DNA from: Halobacteriovorax sp. JY17
Lineage (GTDB): Bacteria > Bdellovibrionota > Bacteriovoracia > Bacteriovoracales > Bacteriovoracaceae
Reading direction: 5' to 3'
Assembly: GCF_002753895.1 (NCBI RefSeq)
Contig: NZ_NJER01000004.1
Span: 62,001 to 126,000, forward strand
Length of the DNA stretch: 64,000 nucleotides
The notes beneath the pieces were generated by a model that was given only the letters and a program-made list of their open reading frames with translations, was not told the origin of the DNA and made no database searches. The translations under genes were made by a program, and so were the position numbers. Positions 23,868 through 33,453 of this stretch are shown here, in pieces. Numbering within the stretch: position 1 is the first letter of the stretch; the number at the start of each line of letters is the position of its first letter.

Positions 23868-24918
23868 GTGCTGGATGGCTCCCAAGGATGAACACTACTT
23901 GTAGCATTGCCTTTGTGTCTTTATTAAGAGTCGATCCATCATGTCTTGAGAATGTATGAGAAAGACTTGCTCTAATTTTAGAGAATTCACTTGAGTTAAA
24001 TGTATATTGTCCAGTTGTACCGTAGTCTAGCTGATCTGTAGTACTTGTAAGGTTCTTAAGAACGTCAACTCTAAATCCAATTGAAGAGGACTCAAGAATA
24101 GAGTAATCGTTGAAGATGTATCCTCCAAGCTCTTCTGTTTTTACTCCCTCTTCTTCTGATTCTCTAAACCAAACTTCAGACTGAAGAACAAATGTATTAA
24201 CTTTTCCAACTCTATTTTTTAAGATGTAATCAAGGCCTAGGAGAGTTTGTTCTTCTCCATGAGCATTCTTTTTTCTAAGAAGGTTTAATCCTGTCTCCAT
24301 TCCTTTAGTCGTACTAAATTCTTTGAAGTGAGAAAATCTTAAGTAGTGAGTAGGGTACTTAGCCTTTTCAGACTCTTCGTCATGTCCAGCATCGTCTTCA
24401 TGATGATCGTGCTCATGATTAAAGTCATCACCGATAGTTACTCCAAGAGTTAAATTGAAAATAGCTTCTGTAGGAAGAAGGTAGTTGTATTCAATTCCTG
24501 AATCAAAAGCGGCTTCTTCTCCAAAGAATTCTTCATTTACTTTTGGGGCACTCGTGAAGAGCCAATCGTGTCTGTGGAATCTATTAAGTCTCCCAATCCC
24601 TAGAAAGAATTTACCAACCTTTAAAGTAGATCTTGGAATAAAACTTGTATTCTCTACATAGAGTTCGTGTAACTCAAATTGATTCTTACCTTCATGATTG
24701 TGAGCAGCGATACTAATCACGCCGTTGAAGTTATGATCAATAGGAGAGTATAGAGTGATCTCTGCCGAGCGCATTTCTAATTTTTCTTTAGCGGAACTAG
24801 ATTTATTAATGCCTTGCTCATAGAGCATATCAGCAGCCGCAGATATTTTTAATCCGCCATTGTCGGCCGAAAAAGCGTTACTTGATAGTAGAAGTAGGAC
24901 TGAAATGAATTTAAACAT
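23857..24918 (-). CDS. Predicted zinc-linked outer-membrane beta-barrel protein with His-rich loop
   Basis: A 353-residue protein with signal peptide (MFKFISVLLLLSSNAFSA) and an alternating beta-strand pattern ending in a hydrophobic strand, typical of a porin-like barrel. I start at ATG 24918 because GGAG lies seven bases upstream; an in-frame ATG at 24942 has no ribosome site. A loop near residue 165-180 is very rich in histidine and acidic residues (FNHEHDHHEDDAGHDEE), suited to catching zinc at the surface. It heads the zinc importer operon and follows a Zur-like site. No TonB box or plug domain is evident, so it is not a TonB-dependent receptor. Confidence 0.75.
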   Translation of the reverse strand: MFKFISVLLLLSSNAFSADNGGLKISAAADMLYEQGINKSSSAKEKLEMRSAEITLYSPIDHNFNGVISIAAHNHEGKNQFELHELYVENTSFIPRSTLKVGKFFLGIGRLNRFHRHDWLFTSAPKVNEEFFGEEAAFDSGIEYNYLLPTEAIFNLTLGVTIGDDFNHEHDHHEDDAGHDEESEKAKYPTHYLRFSHFKEFSTTKGMETGLNLLRKKNAHGEEQTLLGLDYILKNRVGKVNTFVLQSEVWFRESEEEGVKTEELGGYIFNDYSILESSSIGFRVDVLKNLTSTTDQLDYGTTGQYTFNSSEFSKIRASLSHTFSRHDGSTLNKDTKAMLQVVFILGSHPAHVF

Positions 24919-24950
24919 ATTATCTCCAAAATGATGATTCATAATAGAGA

Positions 24951-24998
24951 TATGTTATTTGCAACTTAATTGCAATAATAAATGCGTCTAAGTTGCAA
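24951..24998 (-). promoter_or_regulatory. Zur-like operator region of the zinc operon
   Basis: TTGCAA-CTTAA-TTGCAA (24959-24975), flanked by TATT/AATA extensions, forms an AT-rich dyad of the Fur/Zur kind; a third TTGCAA lies at 24993-24998. It is 33 bases or more upstream of the outer-membrane gene start. A -10-like TATTAT lies between the dyad and the gene. Assignment to Zur rests on gene context and the general form of the site. Confidence 0.5.
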
Positions 24999-25033
24999 AA
25001 AGTTGTGTCTGAGTAAGTAAAGTTAATCCCTTA

Positions 25034-25660
25034 CTAATCCAAATGGTAAATTTCCATTATGCCTTTTAGGATTTCTTCAAAGTTAATCTCTAAGTCCACA
25101 AGCTTTCCTGTTTTCATATCAAAGACCCATCCGTGCACTTTTATGTCACGAGAATTGGATGCTTGTTGAACACAAGCTGTTTTGATTAGGTTAATACATT
25201 GTTCTTGCACGTTGAGTTCTACTAACTTCTTATAGCGCTCAGGTTCACTTTCAATTGCATTGAGAGTTGTTTTGTGGAGACGGTAGACATCTCGAATATT
25301 TCTAAGCCATGGATTTAGAATTCCAAGGTCCTTACTTTCCATAGCCGCTTTGATTCCACCACATCCGTAGTGACCACAGACAACTATATGCTGAACCTCA
25401 AGTTGGTTAACGGCGTAGTTTAGAACTGTTTGAACATTTAGATCAATATTGCTGACCATATTGGCAATATTTCTGTGAACAAAAGCCTCTCCAGGCTGAA
25501 TTCCCATAAGTTCTTCAGCAGTAACTCTACTATCTGAACATCCAATGTAGAGAATCTCTGGTCTTTGATCTTTACTAAGATTTTTAAAGAAATCTTTATC
25601 AATTGCCAGTTTATCTTTTATCCAAGATTCATTATTTTTAAATATTTGTTTTATATCCAT
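25034..25660 (-). CDS. Beta-class carbonic anhydrase
   Basis: A 208-residue cytoplasmic zinc enzyme that hydrates CO2 to bicarbonate. Zinc ligands are C41 (in CSDSR), H97 and C100 (in CGHYGCGG), with the catalytic D43-R45 dyad and the HRNIAN motif at 62-67. Length fits the Can/CynT group. It lies directly downstream of the dienelactone hydrolase gene (12-base gap) and probably shares its transcript. Confidence 0.95.
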   Translation of the reverse strand: MDIKQIFKNNESWIKDKLAIDKDFFKNLSKDQRPEILYIGCSDSRVTAEELMGIQPGEAFVHRNIANMVSNIDLNVQTVLNYAVNQLEVQHIVVCGHYGCGGIKAAMESKDLGILNPWLRNIRDVYRLHKTTLNAIESEPERYKKLVELNVQEQCINLIKTACVQQASNSRDIKVHGWVFDMKTGKLVDLEINFEEILKGIMEIYHLD

Positions 25661-25672
25661 TTTCTACCTATC

Positions 25673-26452
25673 TTATTTTTTAAAAACTTCATCTAATAAA
25701 TTATTCATCATCTTGAACGATCTCTTGGCCACGAGAGGGTGATATTCAGATCTCCCTTTTCTATTGGCCGTAGGATTTGTAAAAGAGTGAACAGCACCAC
25801 TGAAGCTTACAAATTGCCAATCGACATTCGCTTCATTCATTTCTTTTTCAAATTTTTCAATATCTGCTTTAGGGACGGAGGGGTCGATGGCCCCATGTAG
25901 AACAAGAACTTTTGACTTAATATTTTTAGCGTCTTTAATATCTGGAGTATTTAAATTTCCATGAAAAGAGATGACGGCCTTTAAGTCTTTTCCTGATCTT
26001 GCTGACTCAAGAACGGCTCCTCCTCCAAAGCAGAAACCGATTGCTGCTACTCTTGAAGAATCTCCTCCTAATTTCTTTCCCTCTACCTTTAAAACATCAA
26101 CAGCTTTATTGGTCATTGTTCTAAGAAGTGGAATATCACTTCTCATTCTTGTTGCTGCAACTTTTGCTTCATCATTATTTTTAGGACGAATATTCTCTCC
26201 ATAAACATCTGCCATCATGACAATATACTTATCTCCGGCGACCAATTTGGCCTTCTTTAGAGACTCATCAGTCATCCCTTTCCAATTCGGAATCATAACG
26301 ATTAGTGGAGCACCTTTTTTCAGCTTGTCAGAGTAGACAATGGCGCTCTTGTAGGACGTTTCTCCAACCTTATAGCTAACTTCTTTCGTTAGTATTTTAG
26401 CATTTGTATTTACTGCAAATAGAAGTGCAGAAAGAGTGATGAATTTGAACAC
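25673..26452 (-). CDS. Secreted dienelactone hydrolase family protein
   Basis: A 259-residue alpha/beta hydrolase with signal peptide (MFKFITLSALLFAVNTNA). The catalytic triad is visible: nucleophile C141 in GFCFGGG, aspartate in LHGAIDPSVP and histidine in GAVHSFTNP, as in DLH-family enzymes. Periplasmic homologues hydrolyse various esters; the substrate is not known. Upstream of the carbonic anhydrase on the same strand, 12 bases apart. Confidence 0.9.
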   Translation of the reverse strand: MFKFITLSALLFAVNTNAKILTKEVSYKVGETSYKSAIVYSDKLKKGAPLIVMIPNWKGMTDESLKKAKLVAGDKYIVMMADVYGENIRPKNNDEAKVAATRMRSDIPLLRTMTNKAVDVLKVEGKKLGGDSSRVAAIGFCFGGGAVLESARSGKDLKAVISFHGNLNTPDIKDAKNIKSKVLVLHGAIDPSVPKADIEKFEKEMNEANVDWQFVSFSGAVHSFTNPTANRKGRSEYHPLVAKRSFKMMNNLLDEVFKK

Positions 26453-26469
26453 ATTAACCTCTAAGTTTA

Positions 26470-27003
26470 TTAAGCAATTTGTAAGAACTTTCTTCTTAAA
26501 AAGTCACTAAATGCTAGCACTAGAGATCCGGCAAGAGAAGCACCGATTACCCAAATTAATGTTAAATCTAAATATAGCTTCGCACCAAAAAGTAAGAATA
26601 TCCCTAGAGATAGCCCTGAAATCGCTAAGTAATAGAGTCCTCTTGTATTTCTAATTACTCGAACTTCTTCAATATCTAAGAGATAAGCGGCCACGATAGC
26701 GCCTGTTCCTAGAAAAATAGAGCCGCAAATCATCATGCAAATATGTTCTCCAAAAGTGTGGTGGAAGTAGTGAAAGAGTTTGTGATTATTGGTTAGGCTC
26801 AATGTAAATTGAGGACAAAATAGCATTGTAAGAAGGCCAACAAAGAGTTGAAGTGAGAGCAGCTTTAAAAAGACAATTTGCTTATTTGGATTTAAGTCTC
26901 TTTCGACTCTATTTAATATTGAATGACTAATTTGCCTTGGTGTGGATTCCGAAGAGTGAGCAAAGTCTAAGTAGTCATCTTTGAATTTGTCTTTCTTACT
27001 CAT
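26470..27003 (-). CDS. Four-helix membrane protein, probable anti-sigma partner
   Basis: A 177-residue protein with a polar N-terminal 40 residues and four hydrophobic helices (about 42-63, 85-110, 120-142, 146-166). It is encoded directly downstream of an ECF sigma gene with an 8-base overlap, the typical position and layout of a membrane anti-sigma factor such as those of the NrsF type. The segment HHTFGEHICMMICG carries histidines and cysteines that could bind metal. The family is not recognised from sequence alone; function is inferred from context. Confidence 0.65.
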   Translation of the reverse strand: MSKKDKFKDDYLDFAHSSESTPRQISHSILNRVERDLNPNKQIVFLKLLSLQLFVGLLTMLFCPQFTLSLTNNHKLFHYFHHTFGEHICMMICGSIFLGTGAIVAAYLLDIEEVRVIRNTRGLYYLAISGLSLGIFLLFGAKLYLDLTLIWVIGASLAGSLVLAFSDFLRRKFLQIA

Positions 27004-27529
27004 GGTGATCTCCAGTGAGAGTCATTTTTATTTTCTTTATGGCCCGTGAGAATATTTTTCGTGCATTGCTCTGACTTATATTTAATGCACTTGAAATTTC
27101 CTCATAATCTTGGTCTGAAATAAATTTTAAGTTTAATACTTTTCTCTCTTTGTCTGAGAGGGATTCGTACTCATCTAAGTTTAAGTTGTCCTCAATGTTA
27201 AGAGGTTCAACAGCTTGTTCTATATATTCAATATGAATGACTTTCTTTTTCTTGCAGAAGTCTAGTAGTTCAGACCGTGCAATTGTGTAGAGCCATTGCA
27301 TGAAGAGAAATTTCGGATTGAAGTGATGTCTCGACTTATGAACCTTTAAGAAAGTATTTTGGAAGACTTCTTCTACGTTATCTTGATTTGGAAGTCTCTT
27401 TCTCAAATAGCTATAAACCTTCGCTTCATGTTTTCGATACAAGGTTTCAAAGGCCTTGTGGTCTCCATTTTGGTATTTCACCATTAATTGCTCGTCTTTA
27501 ATCACTTGAGCCTTTGACTGTGGGACCAT
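26996..27529 (-). CDS. ECF sigma-70 family RNA polymerase sigma factor
   Basis: A 177-residue extracytoplasmic-function sigma factor. Region 2 (about residues 15-85) contains the core DAF-type start HKAFETLYRKHEAKVYSYLRKR and VEEVFQNTFLKVHK, followed by FLFMQWLYTIARSELLDF; region 4 (about 112-170) contains LSDKERKVLNLKFISDQDYEEIS and the helix-turn-helix SQSNARKIFSRAIKK. The start at 27529 has AAGAGA upstream; M16 is an alternative. The operon appears to be autoregulated: its promoter region and that of the divergent secreted protein share the same -35/-10 pair. Confidence 0.9.
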   Translation of the reverse strand: MVPQSKAQVIKDEQLMVKYQNGDHKAFETLYRKHEAKVYSYLRKRLPNQDNVEEVFQNTFLKVHKSRHHFNPKFLFMQWLYTIARSELLDFCKKKKVIHIEYIEQAVEPLNIEDNLNLDEYESLSDKERKVLNLKFISDQDYEEISSALNISQSNARKIFSRAIKKIKMTLTGDHHE

Positions 27530-27543
27530 TTCTCTTATACCTT

Positions 27544-27572
27544 ATTACGATGAGTGTTTATTCTTTGTGACA
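27544..27572 (-). promoter_or_regulatory. ECF-type promoter of the sigma factor operon
   Basis: On the minus strand: -35 element TGTCACAAA at 27572-27564, spacer of exactly 14, -10 element CGTAAT at 27549-27544. Identical -35 nonamer and spacing occur in the divergent promoter, so both are likely read by the neighbouring ECF sigma factor. The start point would leave only a short leader before the ATG at 27529. Confidence 0.65.
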
Positions 27573-27625
27573 TAATCTTTTAAGTAACTGAAAATTAGAG
27601 ATATTTTTCAAAAAATAAAAGTCTC

Positions 27626-27654
27626 TGTCACAAATTTTAAGACATAATCGTAAA
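27626..27654 (+). promoter_or_regulatory. ECF-type promoter of the DUF3347-like gene
   Basis: TGTCACAAA at 27626-27634, spacer of 14, CGTAAA at 27649-27654, about 40 bases before the ATG at 27694. Mirrors the promoter of the sigma operon in sequence and spacing. Confidence 0.65.
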
Positions 27655-27693
27655 TATACAAGTAAATTAGATTAGTTCTTATAAGGAGTTTAT

Positions 27694-28167
27694 ATGCGTA
27701 AATTAATTCTACTTTTTTCCCTGCTATTTTTAAATAATATAGCGTTTTCAAAAGATTCTCTGGATGAAAAATCAAAAGAGGAAGTTTTAAATGTTTTAGA
27801 AGTTAATGAAGCTCTTCATGCATCGTTCTTTAAATATAATGCAAAAGATGTTCAGGCCAATGCTGAGAAGACTGCCGCGGCGATAGCTAAAGTCTCTAAT
27901 AAAGAAGTAAAGAAACTCTTAGAAAACGCGTCGAAAAAACTTAGTGAAATAAAAGAGGGAGCAGACAGAGAATCTAATAATAAGAATTATCACCAAGCAT
28001 CTATGGCGATGATTTATGTGATTAATAAGTACGACCTAGGGGACAAGTATAGTGGTTATAGATGTCCGATGGTTAAGAAGAAATGGGTTCAAAATAGCCA
28101 GAAGATGGGACGAGTTCACAATCCTTACGCTCCTGAGATGCCTCATTGCGGCGGGAGAATGAAGTAA
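27694..28167 (+). CDS. Secreted DUF3347-like protein, likely ECF regulon member
   Basis: A 157-residue protein with signal peptide (MRKLILLFSLLFLNNIAFS) and a mostly helical body. The C-terminal part YRCPMVKKKWVQ ... NPYAPEMPHCGGRM matches the CPM...W...NPY...M..CG signature of DUF3347 domains, which often accompany copper efflux proteins; the cysteines, methionines and histidine could bind copper or another soft metal. It is divergent from the ECF sigma operon and has a matching ECF promoter, so it is probably the main target. AAGGAG is the ribosome site. Confidence 0.8.
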   Translation: MRKLILLFSLLFLNNIAFSKDSLDEKSKEEVLNVLEVNEALHASFFKYNAKDVQANAEKTAAAIAKVSNKEVKKLLENASKKLSEIKEGADRESNNKNYHQASMAMIYVINKYDLGDKYSGYRCPMVKKKWVQNSQKMGRVHNPYAPEMPHCGGRMK

Positions 28168-28186
28168 TTTACTTATCTAAAATTTG

Positions 28187-28201
28187 CTTTGTGTCACAAA
28201 G
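28187..28201. repeat. Palindrome containing a third copy of the ECF -35 nonamer
   Basis: CTTTGTG-T-CACAAAG, a near-perfect palindrome with a one-base centre, too tight to be a hairpin loop. It contains TGTCACAAA (28192-28200), the same nonamer as the two ECF promoters, but no CGTAA follows at spacing 14. Confidence 0.4.
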
Positions 28202-28214
28202 TGAATACTAATTG

Positions 28215-28272
28215 GCCGCCGCTTTGTGTTGTTCTCCTCTTTTAGAGGTGTTCATCTTTACCAAAAGGCGGC
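28215..28272 (+). repeat. GC-rich inverted repeat before isocitrate dehydrogenase gene
   Basis: GCCGCC (28215-28220) pairs with GGCGGC (28267-28272) around an inner hairpin CCTC-TTTT-AGAGG. In such AT-rich DNA this stem stands out. It may end the secreted-protein transcript (TTTGATAT follows) or belong to the leader of the next gene. Confidence 0.45.
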
Positions 28273-28277
28273 TTTGA

Positions 28278-30551
<2,274 letters not shown>

Positions 30552-30568
30552 TTTAAGAAAATAATCGC

Positions 30569-30608
30569 AAAGGCCTTTTACTAGAGAGACTAGTAGAAGG
30601 CCTTTTTT
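30569..30608 (+). terminator. Rho-independent terminator after isocitrate dehydrogenase
   Basis: Sixteen-pair stem: AAAGGCCTT (30569-30577) with AAGGCCTTT (30597-30605), extended inside by TACTAG / CTAGTA around an AGAGA loop, ending in six T (30603-30608). It ends 13 bases before the next ATG. Confidence 0.9.
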
Positions 30609-30621
30609 CGTAGAGGTACTT

Positions 30622-31746
30622 ATGATTAAAATTTCTGATAACTTTGACAGTGGAAACATTAGAGTCATAGACTCTTCGAACGCTTCTGATATTAAGCTTG
30701 AAATTAAGCATGACAATGAGTCTGAATTCTTTCAGTGGTTTCATTTCCGTGTTCAAGCTCCAAAAGATACTCGTCTTAAACTTCAAATTACGAATGCTGG
30801 AAAGAGTGCTTACACTCCTGGTTGGGAAAATTATAAGGCCTGTGCGAGTTATGATAGAGAAGAGTGGTTTAGAGTTGAAGAAACTAGCTTTGACGGGGAA
30901 ACCTTAACAATTGATTTTGAAAATGACTTTAACACTGTCTACTTCTCATACTTTGCTCCTTACTCTCACGAAAGACATCTAGATCTTCTCTCTCTGGCAC
31001 AGCTAGATTCAAGATGTGAGCTAGAGTCTCTTGGGGAAACTTTAGATGGAAGAGATATGAGTCTTCTAAAAATAGGGCATGGTCCTAAGAAAGTATGGAT
31101 GACTGCAAGGCAACATCCTGGAGAGTCTATGGCCGAGTGGTTTGTTGAAGGTTTTCTTCAAAGACTTCTTGATACGAATGAAAGTCTTTCTATAAAGGCC
31201 CTTGAGATGGCGACTTTCTACGTAGTTCCAAATATGAACCCTGACGGATCAGTGAGAGGCCATCTTCGTACTAATGCTGCTGGAGTAAACCTAAATAGAG
31301 AGTGGCAAGACCCGAGTGTGGAGAAGTCTCCAGAAGTTTTCTTTGTAAGAGGTAAAATGGATGAGGTTGGAGTGGATATATTCTTAGATATTCACGGAGA
31401 TGAGAATCTTCCTTATAACTTTGTTGCCGGAAGTGAAGGAAATCTCTCTTATACGAATGAAATCGCAGAACTTGAAAGTACCTTTAAAGAAGCTTTTTTA
31501 AATGCTTCACCAGATTTTCAAACAAATGTTGGCTACCCAATAGATGCTAGAGGTGAGAGCAATATGACTGTGGCCACAAATGCTATAGGGGACAGGTTTA
31601 ATTGTATGGCCTATACACTTGAGATGCCGTTTAAGGATAATATAGAAATGCCTTGTCCAATTTACGGTTGGTCTCCAAAAAGATCAGAGGCTCTAGGAAG
31701 AGATATTCTTCTTCCAATCCATGCAGTACTAAAGAAAATACTTTAA
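30622..31746 (+). CDS. M14 carboxypeptidase, cytosolic carboxypeptidase (CCP/AGBL) type
   Basis: A 374-residue zinc carboxypeptidase. The N-terminal 120 residues form the beta domain characteristic of cytosolic carboxypeptidases (FFQWFHFRVQAPKDT, FSYFAPYSHERH), followed by the M14 domain with zinc motif QHPGESMAEW (H and E ligands), the substrate-binding NMNPDG ... NLNREW, the third ligand in DIHGDE and the catalytic glutamate in YTLEMPF. No signal peptide. Eukaryotic CCPs trim glutamates from proteins; bacterial forms have unknown substrates. Flanked by terminators on both sides, so it is a single transcription unit. Confidence 0.88.
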   Translation: MIKISDNFDSGNIRVIDSSNASDIKLEIKHDNESEFFQWFHFRVQAPKDTRLKLQITNAGKSAYTPGWENYKACASYDREEWFRVEETSFDGETLTIDFENDFNTVYFSYFAPYSHERHLDLLSLAQLDSRCELESLGETLDGRDMSLLKIGHGPKKVWMTARQHPGESMAEWFVEGFLQRLLDTNESLSIKALEMATFYVVPNMNPDGSVRGHLRTNAAGVNLNREWQDPSVEKSPEVFFVRGKMDEVGVDIFLDIHGDENLPYNFVAGSEGNLSYTNEIAELESTFKEAFLNASPDFQTNVGYPIDARGESNMTVATNAIGDRFNCMAYTLEMPFKDNIEMPCPIYGWSPKRSEALGRDILLPIHAVLKKIL

Positions 31747-31758
31747 TTTCAGCTAGAT

Positions 31759-31785
31759 AAGGGTGTATTCTTCTTGTACACCCTT
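31759..31785 (+). terminator. Hairpin terminator after the M14 gene
   Basis: Nine-base stem AAGGGTGTA (31759-31767) / TACACCCTT (31777-31785) with a nine-base loop, then TTTGAAAATTC. It lies 12 bases after the stop. Confidence 0.65.
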
Positions 31786-31861
31786 TGAAAATTCTTCAAA
31801 AGACACCTCTTAAATCCACAAATTTACTATTATAGAGCGATATGAATTTGGAGATTTAACC

Positions 31862-32818
31862 ATGGTTACAAGAGATCTAATCTATTGCTTGATGGCACTA
31901 CCTAATTGGCTCGGGCACAATTTGCATAATAGTTATGGAATTTTAAAAGTATTTTATATCATGTGGCTAAGACCTTTGAGGGGTGGACTTATTTCAAATG
32001 AGCACCCATTTGTGACTGGAAGAAGTTTAGAGGACGGAGAACTTATCTGGGAAAAGAATGTTGTCTATGCTTCTAAGAGAAAGAGGGAATTTAATGATAG
32101 TGACTCAGTAATTGTTAAGAGAATAATGAAGTATCTTTCAAGAATGGTTGAGAACTCAAGTGCAACGACGAATCATCCTTATGGAAAGAAGAATAGAATG
32201 CCTCCTGCTGTTAATTATATTCATGGAACAGTTCACTTTAATGGAGCCTCGTTAATATTTGATGATTTCAAAGATGCTTTAGAGCACTTTACTGATAGAA
32301 GATTCTATAGAGATTTCTTAAAAATGGTGATGCTTGAAAAGAGAGAGCCGACAATTATCTTTAGAGATAGAGACTATGACCCTGATGAATTTGCAGTGTT
32401 TTCTTGTTTTATGAAAACAAGGTTTCCATTCTTTGGAAATCCTAATGGAAATAAGAAGCGTCTCCATTGGGGAACTCCTTCGCCACAACCTGCCTTTAAT
32501 TTAATTGTCGGATGGTGGATTGCTCCAACTCTGAAATTAAGAAATGAGAAGAATCATACTTCGATTCTCAGACCGGCCATTGTAAAGAATAAATACCTTC
32601 TAAGAGATGATTACGGAGTTCTTGGACGAAGAGAATATTTATTTCCTGAGCTCATTTGGTCTAAATTTACTAATTATAGAATTCAGCTTCGCGGAGAGCG
32701 TGGCGGAATGTACTTCACTGATAAGAGAAAAGTTGATAACGGCTTTCTCTATGATCCTTCAAGTCTTATTACTCTTAGAGAGAGAATGATGGAGAAGATA
32801 TTTGGGATAAGCCAGTGA
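31862..32818 (+). CDS. Protein of unknown function, first gene of RND/flippase operon
   Basis: A 318-residue protein with an N-terminal hydrophobic stretch (about 2-35, LIYCLMALPNWLGHNLHN) that may peripherally anchor it. The rest is soluble, basic and rich in aromatic residues (FTDRRFYRDFLKMVML; DRDYDPDEFAVFSC; GTPSPQPAFNLIVGWWI). I recognise no family and no catalytic motif. A ribosome site GGAG lies eight bases before the ATG. The next gene starts inside its stop codon (GTGA overlap), the first of a chain of such couplings that tie five genes together. Confidence 0.75.
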   Translation: MVTRDLIYCLMALPNWLGHNLHNSYGILKVFYIMWLRPLRGGLISNEHPFVTGRSLEDGELIWEKNVVYASKRKREFNDSDSVIVKRIMKYLSRMVENSSATTNHPYGKKNRMPPAVNYIHGTVHFNGASLIFDDFKDALEHFTDRRFYRDFLKMVMLEKREPTIIFRDRDYDPDEFAVFSCFMKTRFPFFGNPNGNKKRLHWGTPSPQPAFNLIVGWWIAPTLKLRNEKNHTSILRPAIVKNKYLLRDDYGVLGRREYLFPELIWSKFTNYRIQLRGERGGMYFTDKRKVDNGFLYDPSSLITLRERMMEKIFGISQ

Positions 32819-33453
32819 AAGAGAGAATTCAACTAGCTACGAATTCATACGGAAAGTGGAAAGTCCCAAAGGACTTCACTCCTGGTCGCGAAGTCTTGAT
32901 TGGATTCTCTAGAAAGAATGGTCACGCTTATCTCATTGCTGGAAAGTATGAGATTCATGGGCACTTTATATTTAAGAAAACTTTCTTTAGAGAATTCTGT
33001 GAAAAATCCTGTGAACCACTTATCTTTATAAGATTTAAAGACATATCCCCATCAGATCTTTTAGAAATAGAATCCCTCATTAAAAGAAGTGAAGGAATTA
33101 GAGAATCTAGTTGCATAAATTATTGTTTAATTACTATTTTCACAGCTCTTGGAATTCGCATAGAGTCTGAAGGGAGAAATATAGTAAACCTTGAAGATTG
33201 TCTACTCAGTATTCTAGAGTTTGGGGCGAGTAGAAATGGAAAGAGGCAAGTTGTAGAAATTTACAAAGCTGTCGACTGGGACCTTCGTCAAATTTTAAAT
33301 CACTTTAATCTCTTAGAGAAGAGATTTGAAGGGACGCACTTAATAAGTCGATTCTTAGGAAGAGTATTCTTCTTTCATAGAAAATCTCATCGTCTCTTTT
33401 ATCAAAGAATAAAAAATCACTACTCACTTCCTCTTCTTCGGATTGATCAGTGA
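32815..33453 (+). CDS. Protein of unknown function with Cys/His-containing segments
   Basis: A 212-residue protein read from GTG 32815, which overlaps the preceding stop (GTGA). Conserved-looking parts are EIHGHFIFKKTFFREF (about 43-58) and SSCINYCLITIFTALGI (about 98-114); a histidine early and a cysteine before a helix recall permuted papain-like peptidases or transferases, but this is only a resemblance and I make no call. No signal peptide or membrane helix. Followed by another GTGA junction to the flavin oxidoreductase. Confidence 0.7.
   Translation: MKERIQLATNSYGKWKVPKDFTPGREVLIGFSRKNGHAYLIAGKYEIHGHFIFKKTFFREFCEKSCEPLIFIRFKDISPSDLLEIESLIKRSEGIRESSCINYCLITIFTALGIRIESEGRNIVNLEDCLLSILEFGASRNGKRQVVEIYKAVDWDLRQILNHFNLLEKRFEGTHLISRFLGRVFFFHRKSHRLFYQRIKNHYSLPLLRIDQ

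Noticed and set aside
27564-27634. TGTGAC and GTCACA half sites in the gap before the secreted DUF3347-like gene, recalling a CRP site
   Set aside because: The half sites are about 55 bases apart rather than six, and the ECF -35/-10 reading explains both with identical spacing to their own -10 elements.
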